Shown one piece after another: positions 7,751-15,890 of a stretch of DNA of 42,992 nt (its first letter is position 1; each line of letters starts with the position of its first letter). A program made the translations under genes and the position numbers. The DNA is from Clostridia bacterium (GTDB taxonomy: Bacteria > Bacillota > Clostridia > Oscillospirales > Acutalibacteraceae), in the NCBI GenBank assembly GCA_017518415.1, contig JAFWVC010000089.1:1-42992 (forward strand), written 5' to 3'. Below the pieces are notes generated by a model. It was not told the origin of the DNA. It did not search any database and saw nothing but the letters and a program-made list of their open reading frames with translations.

Positions 7751-8539
7751 ATGCTGCTGACAATGGATATGGGCAATACCAACATCACGGTGGGCGTTTT
7801 TGAAAAGGACGCCCTGTTGTTCGAGGCGCGGCTGATGACCGACCACGCCCGCACCGGGGACGAATACGCCGTGCTGCTGCACAATATCCTGCGCCTGCAC
7901 GACGTAGAACCGTCCGCCTTCGAAGGCGCCGTGATCTGCTCGGTCGTCCCGTCGCTGGACAATGCGCTGCAGCGGGCCGTCCTGAGCGTAACCGGCTGCA
8001 CGCCGCTGTTCGTAGGGCCCGGCACCCGCACCGGCGTCAATATCCGGCTGGATGACCCGGCTCAGCTCGGGGCCGACCTGCTGGTGGGTGCCGTTGCCGC
8101 CATTGCCCGTTACGGCGCGCCCTGCGCGGTATGGGATCTCGGTACGGCGACCACCGTTTCGGTCGTCGGCCGGGACGGTTCCTTCCTCGGCGGCGTTATT
8201 CTGCCGGGTGTGGTCACCTCTTATGACGCACTGAGTACCCGCACCTCGCTGCTGCCGCACGTGCGGCTGCAAACGCCGCCCCGCGTCATCGGCCGCAACA
8301 CCAACGATTCGATGCGTTCCGGCGCCGTGTTCGGCACCGCCGCCATCGTTGACGGCGTGACCGACCGGATCGAGAAAGAGATCGGCTGCCCGGTCAAGGT
8401 GATCATTACCGGCGGGCTCGGCCGGGAGATCGCCGGGCAATGCCTGCACCCCAACGTATATGACAACGAACTGCTGCTGGAAGGCCTGCGCCTGATTTGG
8501 GAAAAGAATCTGCGCACGCCTGCCGAAAAGAACGAATGA
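7751..8539 (+). CDS. coaX: Type III pantothenate kinase
   Basis: 262 residues, the usual length. CoaX phosphorylates pantothenate to 4'-phosphopantothenate, the first step of coenzyme A synthesis. It belongs to the ASKHA fold: phosphate-1 motif MDMGNTNITVGVF at residues 5-17, the second-phosphate motif GADL at 107-110 with the catalytic Asp109, and DLGTATTVSVV and ITGGLGREI further on. The family consensus at 107-110 is GADR, and here the Arg is Leu. The start is supported by GGGGAGGG upstream. It is followed after 130 bp by an ECF S-component, possibly a vitamin uptake gene for the same pathway. Confidence 0.95.
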   Translation: MLLTMDMGNTNITVGVFEKDALLFEARLMTDHARTGDEYAVLLHNILRLHDVEPSAFEGAVICSVVPSLDNALQRAVLSVTGCTPLFVGPGTRTGVNIRLDDPAQLGADLLVGAVAAIARYGAPCAVWDLGTATTVSVVGRDGSFLGGVILPGVVTSYDALSTRTSLLPHVRLQTPPRVIGRNTNDSMRSGAVFGTAAIVDGVTDRIEKEIGCPVKVIITGGLGREIAGQCLHPNVYDNELLLEGLRLIWEKNLRTPAEKNE

Positions 8540-8669
8540 TTTTCAGCCGCGCGATAGCTTCGACGGAAGCACCGCAGCGCGCTGTTCATGATACAAAGAC
8601 GCCCTCCACCCTTTTTCCGAGCGCCGTATCCGCCCACAGGCGGAACGACAGTGAAAGGAGCCAACAAAC

Positions 8670-9287
8670 ATGTCCACTTCTTTTTCCCGCAAAAGCCTGC
8701 AGCGGCTGGTGGCCGGCGGGCTGCTGACCGCGCTGGTGATCATTTTGCAGCTGATCGGCTGCATCCCGCAGATCTCCGCCAACAAACTGTCCTTTGTATT
8801 GATCCCGATCGTTCTCGGCGGCGCCGTGCTGGGCGTCCGGTACGGCATGTGGCTGGGCTTTGTGTTCGGCGCCGTCGTGTTTTTCGGCGGGTTGTCCGGG
8901 CTGGACCCCTTCACCGCCCTGCTGATCAATATTAACCCGTTCGGCACGCTGGCCGTCTGCCTGGGCAAGGGCATCCTGGCCGGGGCGGCCGCGGCCGGCC
9001 TGTTCCGGCTGCTGCAAAAGCACAACAAGCCCGCGGCCGTGCTGGCGGCGTCGGTCGCCGCGCCGCTGGTCAACACGGGGCTGTACTGCCTGGGTATGCT
9101 GACCCTCTTCCGCCCGACGCTGGTGCAGGACTTCCATCTGGATGAAAACGCCGGCTTTCTGGCGGGGTTCTGGTTTATCTTTTCCCTTGTGCTGGTCAAC
9201 TTTGCCGTGGAGCTGGCAATCAACCTGGCGTTGTGCCTGCCGATTTACACGGCTGTCTCCCGTTCCCGGCTATCCCGCATATTGTAA
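8670..9287 (+). CDS. ECF transporter substrate-binding (S) component
   Basis: 205 residues from the ATG at 8670 behind AAAGGAG. It has six hydrophobic segments, with the N-terminal helix LVAGGLLTALVIILQLIG and the later INPFGTLAVCLGKGILAG loop characteristic of energy-coupling-factor S proteins. S-components bind a vitamin and associate with a shared EcfA/A'/T module, which is not in this window. Because it directly follows coaX, pantothenate is a reasonable guess for the substrate, but this is inference from context only. The 130-bp gap upstream holds a small perfect hairpin (8629-8644, six pairs, CACA loop) and no recognisable riboswitch. Confidence 0.8.
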   Translation: MSTSFSRKSLQRLVAGGLLTALVIILQLIGCIPQISANKLSFVLIPIVLGGAVLGVRYGMWLGFVFGAVVFFGGLSGLDPFTALLININPFGTLAVCLGKGILAGAAAAGLFRLLQKHNKPAAVLAASVAAPLVNTGLYCLGMLTLFRPTLVQDFHLDENAGFLAGFWFIFSLVLVNFAVELAINLALCLPIYTAVSRSRLSRIL

Positions 9288-9301
9288 AGGGGGACTGCGC
9301 G

Positions 9302-9505
9302 ATGTCCGCATTGCTGGACCGCATCAATCAACTGGCGGCCAAAGCCCGAGCGGAAGGGCTGACCGAAGAGGAAAGCCGGGAGCGCGACGCGCTCCGGCAG
9401 CAATATCTGGCCGCCGTCCGGCGCAACCTGAACGCTCAGTTGGACCGCGTGGTCGTGGCGGAGGCGGACGGAACGCTGCACCCTCTGCGCAAAAAAGAAA
9501 AGTAA
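9302..9505 (+). CDS. DUF896 (YnzC/UPF0291) family small protein
   Basis: 67 residues from the ATG at 9302, behind AAAGGGGG; a longer upstream frame overlaps the S-component. The sequence starts MSALLDRINQLAAKARAEG, continues LTEEESRERDALRQQYL and ends in VRRNLNAQLDRVVV plus a basic tail. This is the two-helix hairpin pattern of the DUF896 family. B. subtilis YnzC belongs here; its role is unclear. The family is confined mostly to Firmicutes. The gene is 14 bp after the ECF gene and 12 bp before radC. Confidence 0.88.
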   Translation: MSALLDRINQLAAKARAEGLTEEESRERDALRQQYLAAVRRNLNAQLDRVVVAEADGTLHPLRKKEK

Positions 9506-9517
9506 CGGAAGTGTCGT

Positions 9518-10291
9518 ATGGAAAACCATCCCATCCATGAAGGCCATCGGGAACGGCTGAAGGAGCAATTTTTGAAAAACGGGCTGCATACCCTCACCCC
9601 GTATCAGGCGCTGGAACTGCTGCTGTTTTTCTCTATTCCCCGGAAGGATACCAACCCGCTGGCACACCGGTTGCTGGACACCTTCGGCTCCGTCTCCGGC
9701 GTATTTGAGGCCACGTATGAGGACTTGTGCCGGGTCCCCGGCATGACGCACAACGCCGCCGTGCTGATTCTGCTGACACTCCAGACGTTTCAGGCGTATT
9801 ATAAAGATCTGTTTAAGGCGGCGCCCCGCCTGACCTCCGTGCAGCAGGCGGCTGAACTGATCGTGCCGCACTTTGTCGGCGAACGGCAGGAGCGGGTCTT
9901 TTTGGTCTGCCTGGATCCGCGGTGCAGCGTGTTGTATGCCGATTTCGTCTCCGAGGGGGATTGTACGTGCGTTCCTCTGTCCGCCCGCACGGTGGTGGCG
10001 CTGGCGATCCGCTGCAACGCCGCCGCCGTGATCCTGGCCCACAACCATCCCGGCGCGTACGCCATCCCCTCGGCGGATGACATTGTCAACACCCGCGAGC
10101 TGAGCAATATGCTGCACAGCGTCAACGTCACGCTGCTGGATCATCTGATCATCCCCGGCGTGGCCACCGCCCCGGAAGACCTTGACCTGACCCATCCGCG
10201 GCTGGAATACGTTTCGATGCGGAAATCCCCGTCGCTGGCCCACCTGTTTTCAAAGAGCGGTCCGCTGCCGTCGGCTTTGGCCCGGCGCTGA
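9518..10291 (+). CDS. radC: RadC/UPF0758 JAB-domain protein
   Basis: 257 residues. The N-terminal part has a helix-hairpin-helix-like region (DTFGSVSGVFEATYEDLCRVPG, about 55-75). The C-terminal part is the JAB/MPN metalloprotease-like domain with the zinc motif HNHPGAYAIPSADD (two His, Ser and Asp in the JAMM arrangement). RadC was named for a presumed DNA repair role that has since been questioned, and its biochemical function is unknown. The Shine-Dalgarno (GGAAG) is weak. It is the last gene of the coaX group and is followed by a hairpin terminator candidate. Confidence 0.9.
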   Translation: MENHPIHEGHRERLKEQFLKNGLHTLTPYQALELLLFFSIPRKDTNPLAHRLLDTFGSVSGVFEATYEDLCRVPGMTHNAAVLILLTLQTFQAYYKDLFKAAPRLTSVQQAAELIVPHFVGERQERVFLVCLDPRCSVLYADFVSEGDCTCVPLSARTVVALAIRCNAAAVILAHNHPGAYAIPSADDIVNTRELSNMLHSVNVTLLDHLIIPGVATAPEDLDLTHPRLEYVSMRKSPSLAHLFSKSGPLPSALARR

Positions 10292-10315
10292 ACGGGTGCG
10301 CCTGTTTCCCCCTCT

Positions 10316-10346
10316 GCCGGGCGGCCGTAACGGCTTCCCGGCTTTT
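10316..10346 (+). terminator. Probable terminator after radC
   Basis: GCCGGG at 10316-10321 pairs with CCCGGC at 10337-10342. An inner GCCG/CGGC stem lies across a short internal loop, followed by TTTT. The U-tract is short, so termination may be partial. Confidence 0.45.
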
Positions 10347-10548
10347 GTCGCCGGGACGGATTTTTCACAGTAAGGCGGTTCTGCCGCGGGCCGTTTTCTT
10401 CTTCACGCGGTTTTTCCGGGTGAAAATAACGCCGTAATCACACAGGATGCATCGGATAAACCTGTATCCAAAGCAAATGCTAAAAACGATGCTGCCGGGG
10501 CGGTCGCAGTTTCCGACGGCGTATCGGTGACGGTAAGGGATGATGAAA

Positions 10549-11697
10549 ATGAACGTGTTGGTAGCCATTGATTCCTTCAAGGGCAGTCTGTCATCCATGG
10601 AGGCGGGAAATGCCGTCAGAGACGCCGTCCTCAGATTAGATAAAGACGCAAAAGTTACCGTTAAGCCGTTAGCCGACGGCGGTGAGGGAACCGTGGAGGC
10701 GTTGGCTTCCGGCTTCGATTCGGAGACGATTCACTTAACCGTCAGGGGTCCGCTGTTAAAGCCTGTAAACGCCAAATACTGTATTTTGAAGGAAAGGAAC
10801 ACCGCCGTTATAGAAATGGCGTCCGCAGCCGGCATCACCCTTATCGACGCCAGCGAAAGGAACCCCTTCGTAACCACAACGTACGGAGTGGGCGAGCTGA
10901 TTTCGGATGCCATCCGAAGAGGCTGCCGCCGTTTTATAATAGGGATCGGCGGCAGTGCCACCAACGACGGCGGAACCGGTATGCTGTCCGCTCTGGGCTT
11001 TGCGTTTTTGGACAGGAACAAAAGGCCTGTTGATCCCGGAGCAATCGGAATGAAAGATTTGGCGGAGATAAGAACGGATCACGCAATGCCTGCACTGAAA
11101 GATTGCGTTTTTCATATAGCCTGCGATGTAACCAACCCGCTTTGCGGCGAAAACGGCTGCAGTGCGGTGTTTGCTCCGCAAAAAGGCGCCACGCCCGAAA
11201 TGATTGACAACATGGATATTTGGCTAAAAAACTATGCGCAGGCAGCTAAAAAGGTATCTGAAAAAGCGGACCAAAATCACGCCGGCGCCGGCGCGGCCGG
11301 CGGTTTGGGGTTTGCTTTTCTGTCGTTTACAAACGCAACTCTGAAACCGGGGATTGAAATAGTTTTAGAACAAACCGGAATAGAAAACGATATAAAGGGA
11401 GCGGATATTGTTGTGACCGGCGAGGGCCGGCTGGATTCACAGACCGTCATGGGGAAAGCGCCCGCAGGCGTTGCGAAACTTGCTAAAAAATACGGCAAGA
11501 CCGTCATTGCCTTTTCAGGCTGTGTAACAGAGGACGCCGAGATATGCAACGAACACGGCATCGATGCTTATTTCCCGATCGTGAGAGGCGTTACAACGTT
11601 AGAAGAAGCGTTAAATCACGATAACGCATACAAAAATCTCAGCGCTGCCGCGTATCAAGTGTTCCGGCTGATTACGGCGGGGAACCGTCAGGCCTGA
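10549..11697 (+). CDS. Glycerate 2-kinase (GarK/GlxK family)
   Basis: 382 residues from the ATG at 10549. Two in-frame ATGs at 10540 and 10543 are less likely, because AAGGGA (10535-10540) is 8 nt from 10549 and overlaps the first of them. Family motifs: VLVAIDSFKGSLSSMEAG at the N-terminus, PLADGGEGTVEAL, GIGGSATNDGGTGM, CDVTNPLCG and VVTGEGRLDSQT. The enzyme phosphorylates D-glycerate to 2-phosphoglycerate. Base and codon use differ sharply from the neighbours: many AAA, GAA and ATA codons, with stretches such as 11341-11400 at 22 G/C of 60, against 39 of 60 at 12481-12540 in uvrB. This suggests recent transfer. It stands alone, with 257 bp before and 85 bp after it. Confidence 0.92.
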   Translation: MNVLVAIDSFKGSLSSMEAGNAVRDAVLRLDKDAKVTVKPLADGGEGTVEALASGFDSETIHLTVRGPLLKPVNAKYCILKERNTAVIEMASAAGITLIDASERNPFVTTTYGVGELISDAIRRGCRRFIIGIGGSATNDGGTGMLSALGFAFLDRNKRPVDPGAIGMKDLAEIRTDHAMPALKDCVFHIACDVTNPLCGENGCSAVFAPQKGATPEMIDNMDIWLKNYAQAAKKVSEKADQNHAGAGAAGGLGFAFLSFTNATLKPGIEIVLEQTGIENDIKGADIVVTGEGRLDSQTVMGKAPAGVAKLAKKYGKTVIAFSGCVTEDAEICNEHGIDAYFPIVRGVTTLEEALNHDNAYKNLSAAAYQVFRLITAGNRQA

Positions 11698-11782
11698 CGG
11701 AGGAACGGCGTAACTGTTTTCACATAAACCGTTGCACGAATGGCCCGGCAACCGCCGGGCATAGTGAGAAAGAGAGTTTTTT

Positions 11783-13765
11783 GTGGACAAGTTTATTTTA
11801 CACTCACAATTTAAGCCGACCGGCGACCAGCCGCAGGCGATCGAGAAACTGGTTGCCGGCGTGCAGCGCGGCGACCGGGAACAGGTATTGCTTGGCGTGA
11901 CCGGTTCCGGCAAAACCTTTACCATGGCCAACCTGATCGCCCGGGTGAACAAGCCGACGCTGGTGCTGGCCCACAACAAAACGCTGGCCGCCCAGCTTTG
12001 CTCCGAGTTCCGGGAATTCTTCCCCGAAAACGCGGTGGAATACTTCGTCTCCTACTACGATTATTACCAGCCGGAGGCCTATATTCCCTCTACCGACACC
12101 TATATCGAAAAGGATTCCTCCATCAATGACGAGATCGACAAACTGCGCCATTCCGCCACCTGCTCGCTGTCGGAGCGGCGGGACGTCGTGATCGTGGCGA
12201 GCGTGTCCTGCATCTACACCCTCGGCAACCCGATCGACTACCGCAACAGCATCATCTCGCTGCGCCCCGGCATGCATTGGGAGCGCAACGCACTGCTGGA
12301 CAAGCTGGTGGCGCTGCAATACGAACGCAACGACGTCAATTTTACCCGCAACAAGTTCCGCGTACGGGGCGACGTGGTGGAGATCTTCCCCGCTTACTCC
12401 GGGGACAAAGCCATCCGCGTCGAGTTTTTCGGCGACGAGATCGACCGCCTGTCCGAGATCCGTCCGCTGACGGGCGAGGTGCTACAGGGGCTCAACCACG
12501 CCGCAGTATATCCCGCCTCCCACTACATCGTGCCGCCGGACACGCTGGAAGAGGCGTTGGAGGACATCCGGCGGGAGATGGAGCAGTGCGTGGCCGATTT
12601 TACCGCACAGGGCAAACTGATCGAGGCGCAGCGCATCCGGCAGCGCACCGAGTACGATATGGAAATGCTGCGCGAGATCGGCTTTTGCTCCGGCATCGAA
12701 AACTATTCGCGCGTGCTGGCCCGGCGGGCGCCGGGCAGCACCCCCTTCACCCTGCTGGATTACTTTCCCGATGATTTTCTGCTGCTGGTGGATGAATCCC
12801 ACGTGACGCTGCCGCAGGTACGGGCCATGTACGGCGGCGACCGGGCCCGCAAACAGGCGCTGGTGGATTTCGGTTTCCGCCTGCCGAGCGCCTTCGACAA
12901 CCGCCCGTTGCGGTTCGAAGAGTTTTACGCCCGTATGCACCAGGCGGTCTACGTCAGCGCCACGCCCGGCGAATTCGAGCGGGCGCACGCCACCCAGATC
13001 GCCGAGCAGGTCATCCGCCCCACCGGCCTGCTGGACCCTGAGGTCATCGTCAAACCGGTCGAAGGGCAGATCGACGACCTGATGGAACAGATCCGGCAGC
13101 GCACGGCCCGGCAGGAGCGGGTACTGGTCACCACCCTGACCAAGCGTATGGCGGAGGACCTGACCGCATTCCTGGAAAACGCCGGCATCAAGGTGCGCTA
13201 TATGCACCACGACGTCGATACCATCGAGCGCATGGAGATCATCCGCGACCTGCGGCTGGGCGTGTTCGACGTGCTGGTGGGCATCAACCTGCTGCGCGAG
13301 GGGCTGGATCTGCCGGAGGTGTCTCTGGTGGCGATCCTCGATGCCGACAAAGAGGGCTTCCTGCGATCGGAAACGTCGCTGATCCAAACCATCGGCCGGG
13401 CCGCCCGCAACGCCGGCGGGCAGGTCATCATGTATGCCGACACCGTGACCGACGCGATGGAAAAGGCGCTGACTGAGACCAACCGCCGCCGCGCCATCCA
13501 GCAGCGGTACAATCAGGAGCACGGCATCGTCCCGCAGACCATCGTCAAAACGGTGCGGGACATCATCGAAATCTCCCCGCGGGAGCAGGCTGAACAGGAG
13601 ATCCGCCGCATGACCCGCGCCCAGCGCGAAAAGCTGATCGAGCAGCTGACCAAGGAGATGCGCAACGCCTCCCGGTTGTTGGAGTTCGAACAGGCGGCGC
13701 TGCTGCGCGACCGCATTGCCGCCCTGCGCGCACCGGACGGCCACAGGCTGAAAGAAGGAAAATAA
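11783..13765 (+). CDS. uvrB: Excinuclease ABC subunit B
   Basis: 660 residues, full length, from a GTG at 11783 with a weak upstream AAAGAGAG. UvrB verifies DNA damage with UvrA and positions UvrC for incision. Visible features: Walker A GVTGSGKT at 38-45; the damage-sensing beta-hairpin region [13 protein letters not shown] near residue 95; the DEAD-type motif [13 protein letters not shown]; helicase motifs V-VI ([20 protein letters not shown]); and a C-terminal UVR motif around [22 protein letters not shown]. Neither uvrA nor uvrC is in the window. No Cheo-type LexA box (GAACnnnnGTTC) is visible in the 85 bp upstream. A small GC hairpin (11743-11760) precedes the start. Confidence 0.97.
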   Translation: MDKFILHSQFKPTGDQPQAIEKLVAGVQRGDREQVLLGVTGSGKTFTMANLIARVNKPTLVLAHNKTLAAQLCSEFREFFPENAVEYFVSYYDYYQPEAYIPSTDTYIEKDSSINDEIDKLRHSATCSLSERRDVVIVASVSCIYTLGNPIDYRNSIISLRPGMHWERNALLDKLVALQYERNDVNFTRNKFRVRGDVVEIFPAYSGDKAIRVEFFGDEIDRLSEIRPLTGEVLQGLNHAAVYPASHYIVPPDTLEEALEDIRREMEQCVADFTAQGKLIEAQRIRQRTEYDMEMLREIGFCSGIENYSRVLARRAPGSTPFTLLDYFPDDFLLLVDESHVTLPQVRAMYGGDRARKQALVDFGFRLPSAFDNRPLRFEEFYARMHQAVYVSATPGEFERAHATQIAEQVIRPTGLLDPEVIVKPVEGQIDDLMEQIRQRTARQERVLVTTLTKRMAEDLTAFLENAGIKVRYMHHDVDTIERMEIIRDLRLGVFDVLVGINLLREGLDLPEVSLVAILDADKEGFLRSETSLIQTIGRAARNAGGQVIMYADTVTDAMEKALTETNRRRAIQQRYNQEHGIVPQTIVKTVRDIIEISPREQAEQEIRRMTRAQREKLIEQLTKEMRNASRLLEFEQAALLRDRIAALRAPDGHRLKEGK

Positions 13766-13782
13766 AAATGCCGCCCACGGCA

Positions 13783-13817
13783 AAAAAGGGACGGGAGCCA
13801 GACTCCCGTCCCTTTTT
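13783..13817. terminator. Bidirectional terminator between uvrB and the kinase gene
   Basis: A 15-bp perfect stem: AAAAAGGGACGGGAG (13783-13797), loop CCAGA, then the complementary arm at 13803-13817. A-run and T-run flank the stem, so it works as an intrinsic terminator on both strands for the convergent uvrB and diacylglycerol kinase transcripts. Confidence 0.93.
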
Positions 13818-13834
13818 ATATCCGCACGAACGGA

Positions 13835-14755
13835 TCATTCCTTTTTCGGTTTTCTTTTTGCCTTTTCGGCCGCGGGCCGGCAGATCAGCTGCAGCGCGTG
13901 CGGCAGCACTTGCACCATTGATTCGGTATAACCGCCCCCGTATTCGCCGTCGAGCGTCCATTCGATCTTCTCCGACGAGGTCAGCTCCACCTTGTCGGCG
14001 TGGAAGAAGGTGATGTACCGGGGATCATATTCCTGATTGGCGAGGTTCTGGATAGCGGCGTACAGGTCGGCGTTCTTTTTCGGCTGCCGGATGAGCATCA
14101 CCTCAAACCGGCCGTCGGAAAAATCGACCATATCCCGCCGCAGTTTGAACGGCCCCGCCACCGAAGTCGAGTTGGAAACGGCGCCGAACAGATAGTTGTC
14201 CTCATACCGCCGGCCGTTGGCCAGCACGGATATCTGCATCGGCTTGATGTTGGTCACCTCTTTGATCCCTTCAAAGATGTAGGCCAGGTGCCCCCAGGCG
14301 TTCTTGACCTTTTGCGGCGTACTGTACGAGGCCCTGGTAAACGCACCGAACGAGGCGATATACGAAAACCGTCTGCCTTGCAGCGAGCCGACATCAATGG
14401 GCGTCGGCTCCCCCTCCACGATGTCGCGGGCCGCTTCGGCGATGCGTTTGGACAGCCCGAGGCTGGCGGCAAAATCGTTGGTGGTGCCGGAAGGAATATA
14501 TCCCAGCGGCAGCGGATCCGGCCGCCGCAGCAGCCCGTTGATCACCTCGTTGAGAGTCCCGTCTCCGCCGCAGCAGACGAGCATATCATAGCCCTGCGCC
14601 TTTTCGGCCGCCGCGGCGGCGTCCCCTTTGGCACGGGTAAAATACACCGTCGGCTCTATGTCGGCCCGGCTGAAAATATGCAGGCCTTCTCCCAAACCGG
14701 CCCGGGACGTCGTCTTACCGGAACACGGGTTGATGATCCACAGCGCTTTTTTCAT
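13835..14755 (-). CDS. Diacylglycerol kinase/YegS-type lipid kinase
   Basis: 306 residues from the ATG at 14755, behind AAGGGG with 8-nt spacing; a GTG at 14764 lies too close to that site. The N-terminal catalytic domain has the nucleotide-binding motif CCGGDGTLNEVING at 61-74 and PSGTTNDFAASLGL near 95, as in DgkB and YegS. It likely phosphorylates diacylglycerol to phosphatidate, returning lipid released in envelope polymer synthesis to phospholipid synthesis. The protein ends in a basic tail. It is the last gene of the secA-ychF unit and runs into the 13783-13817 terminator. Confidence 0.9.
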   Translation of the reverse strand: MKKALWIINPCSGKTTSRAGLGEGLHIFSRADIEPTVYFTRAKGDAAAAAEKAQGYDMLVCCGGDGTLNEVINGLLRRPDPLPLGYIPSGTTNDFAASLGLSKRIAEAARDIVEGEPTPIDVGSLQGRRFSYIASFGAFTRASYSTPQKVKNAWGHLAYIFEGIKEVTNIKPMQISVLANGRRYEDNYLFGAVSNSTSVAGPFKLRRDMVDFSDGRFEVMLIRQPKKNADLYAAIQNLANQEYDPRYITFFHADKVELTSSEKIEWTLDGEYGGGYTESMVQVLPHALQLICRPAAEKAKRKPKKE

Positions 14756-14783
14756 CCTTGTCACCCCTTTTTTCAGACGTTGG

Positions 14784-15884
14784 TCAGACGTTAAAGCGGA
14801 ACAGCACGATGTCGCCGTCCTGCATCACATAGTCCTTCCCCTCGGAACGGACCAGCCCTTTTTCCTTCGCGGCCGCCATCGACCCGCCGCATTCCATGAG
14901 CGTGTCGAACCCGATGACCTCCGCCCGGATGAAGCCCCGCTCAAAATCGGTATGGATCTTGCCGGCGGCGGCCGGCGCCTTGGTGCCTTTTGTAATGGTC
15001 CACGCGCGCACCTCCGGCTGCCCCGCCGTCAGGTACGAGATCAGCCCCAGCAGCCGGTACCCGGCCTGTATCAGCCGGTCCAGGCCGGACTGCGCCAGTC
15101 CCAGTTCCTCCAGGAACAGCGCCTTTTCCTCCGGTTCCATGCCGGCGATCTCTTCCTCCATGCGGGCGCAGATGGGCAGCACCTCCGCCTGTTCGGCCCG
15201 GGCCTGCGCGGCCACCTTCCCGTACAACGGGTTTTGATCGGGCCCGCCGGCGCCGAAATCCTCCTCGCTGAGGTTGGCCACGTAGATGACCGACTTGGCC
15301 GTCAGCAGGCAGGCGCTGTCCAGCACGGCCTGCTGCTCCGGCGTACAGGTGACCGACCGGGCCGGCAGCCCTTTTTCCAACTGTGCCTCCACCGAACGGA
15401 GAAAATCCAGTTCGGTCTGCAGGCCCTTGTCGCCTTTGAGCGCCTTGGCCGTCCGGTCGATGCGCTTTTGCAGCGTTTCCATATCGGCAAAAATCAGTTC
15501 CAGATTGATCGTTTCCATATCCCGCAGCGGGTCGACGCTGCCTTCAACGTGAATAATATCGTCGTTTTCAAAGCAGCGCACCACGTGCACGATGGCATCC
15601 ACCTGGCGGATGTTGGCCAGGAACTTGTTGCCCAGCCCCTCGCCCCGGCTGGCGCCCTTGACCAGCCCGGCGATGTCGACGAACTCCACGACTGCCGGGG
15701 TCACCTTTTCCGGATGATAGATCTCGGCCAGGCGGTCCAGCCGGCTGTCCGGCACCGCGACGACCCCCACGTTGGGGTCGATGGTGCAGAACGGATAGTT
15801 GGCGCTGGGCGCGCCGGCGTTGGTAATAGCGTTAAACAAAGTGGATTTGCCGACGTTGGGCAACCCCACGATACCGAGCTTCAT
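14784..15884 (-). CDS. ychF: Redox-regulated/ribosome-associated ATPase YchF (OLA1 family)
   Basis: 366 residues, typical length. G1 motif GLPNVGKST at 7-15, switch region [15 protein letters not shown]3 [18 protein letters not shown]. The NKxD motif of true GTPases is replaced by YVANLSEED (Asn-x-x-Glu), which accounts for the ATP preference of this family. A coiled-coil insertion and a C-terminal TGS domain follow. YchF binds ribosomes and is linked to stress adaptation. It lies only 6 bp after secA, with its ribosome site (AAAGGAT) within the secA end. Confidence 0.96.
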   Translation of the reverse strand: MKLGIVGLPNVGKSTLFNAITNAGAPSANYPFCTIDPNVGVVAVPDSRLDRLAEIYHPEKVTPAVVEFVDIAGLVKGASRGEGLGNKFLANIRQVDAIVHVVRCFENDDIIHVEGSVDPLRDMETINLELIFADMETLQKRIDRTAKALKGDKGLQTELDFLRSVEAQLEKGLPARSVTCTPEQQAVLDSACLLTAKSVIYVANLSEEDFGAGGPDQNPLYGKVAAQARAEQAEVLPICARMEEEIAGMEPEEKALFLEELGLAQSGLDRLIQAGYRLLGLISYLTAGQPEVRAWTITKGTKAPAAAGKIHTDFERGFIRAEVIGFDTLMECGGSMAAAKEKGLVRSEGKDYVMQDGDIVLFRFNV

Positions 15885-15890
15885 ATGCGC

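Noticed and set aside
8540..8669. Riboswitch in the leader of the ECF S-component
   Set aside because: Only a 6-bp hairpin is visible; no conserved TPP, FMN, cobalamin, preQ1 or THF riboswitch core could be recognised.
10374..10568. Open frame of 65 codons on the plus strand before the glycerate kinase (contains VITQDASDKPVSKANAK)
   Set aside because: It has no ATG or supported alternative start, overlaps the kinase start in another frame, and matches nothing that I recognise. It could be a remnant of transferred DNA, but this cannot be supported.
11743..11760. GC hairpin before uvrB as terminator of the glycerate kinase
   Set aside because: The 7-bp stem is not directly followed by a T-run; the T6 is about 18 nt further on, next to the uvrB start.
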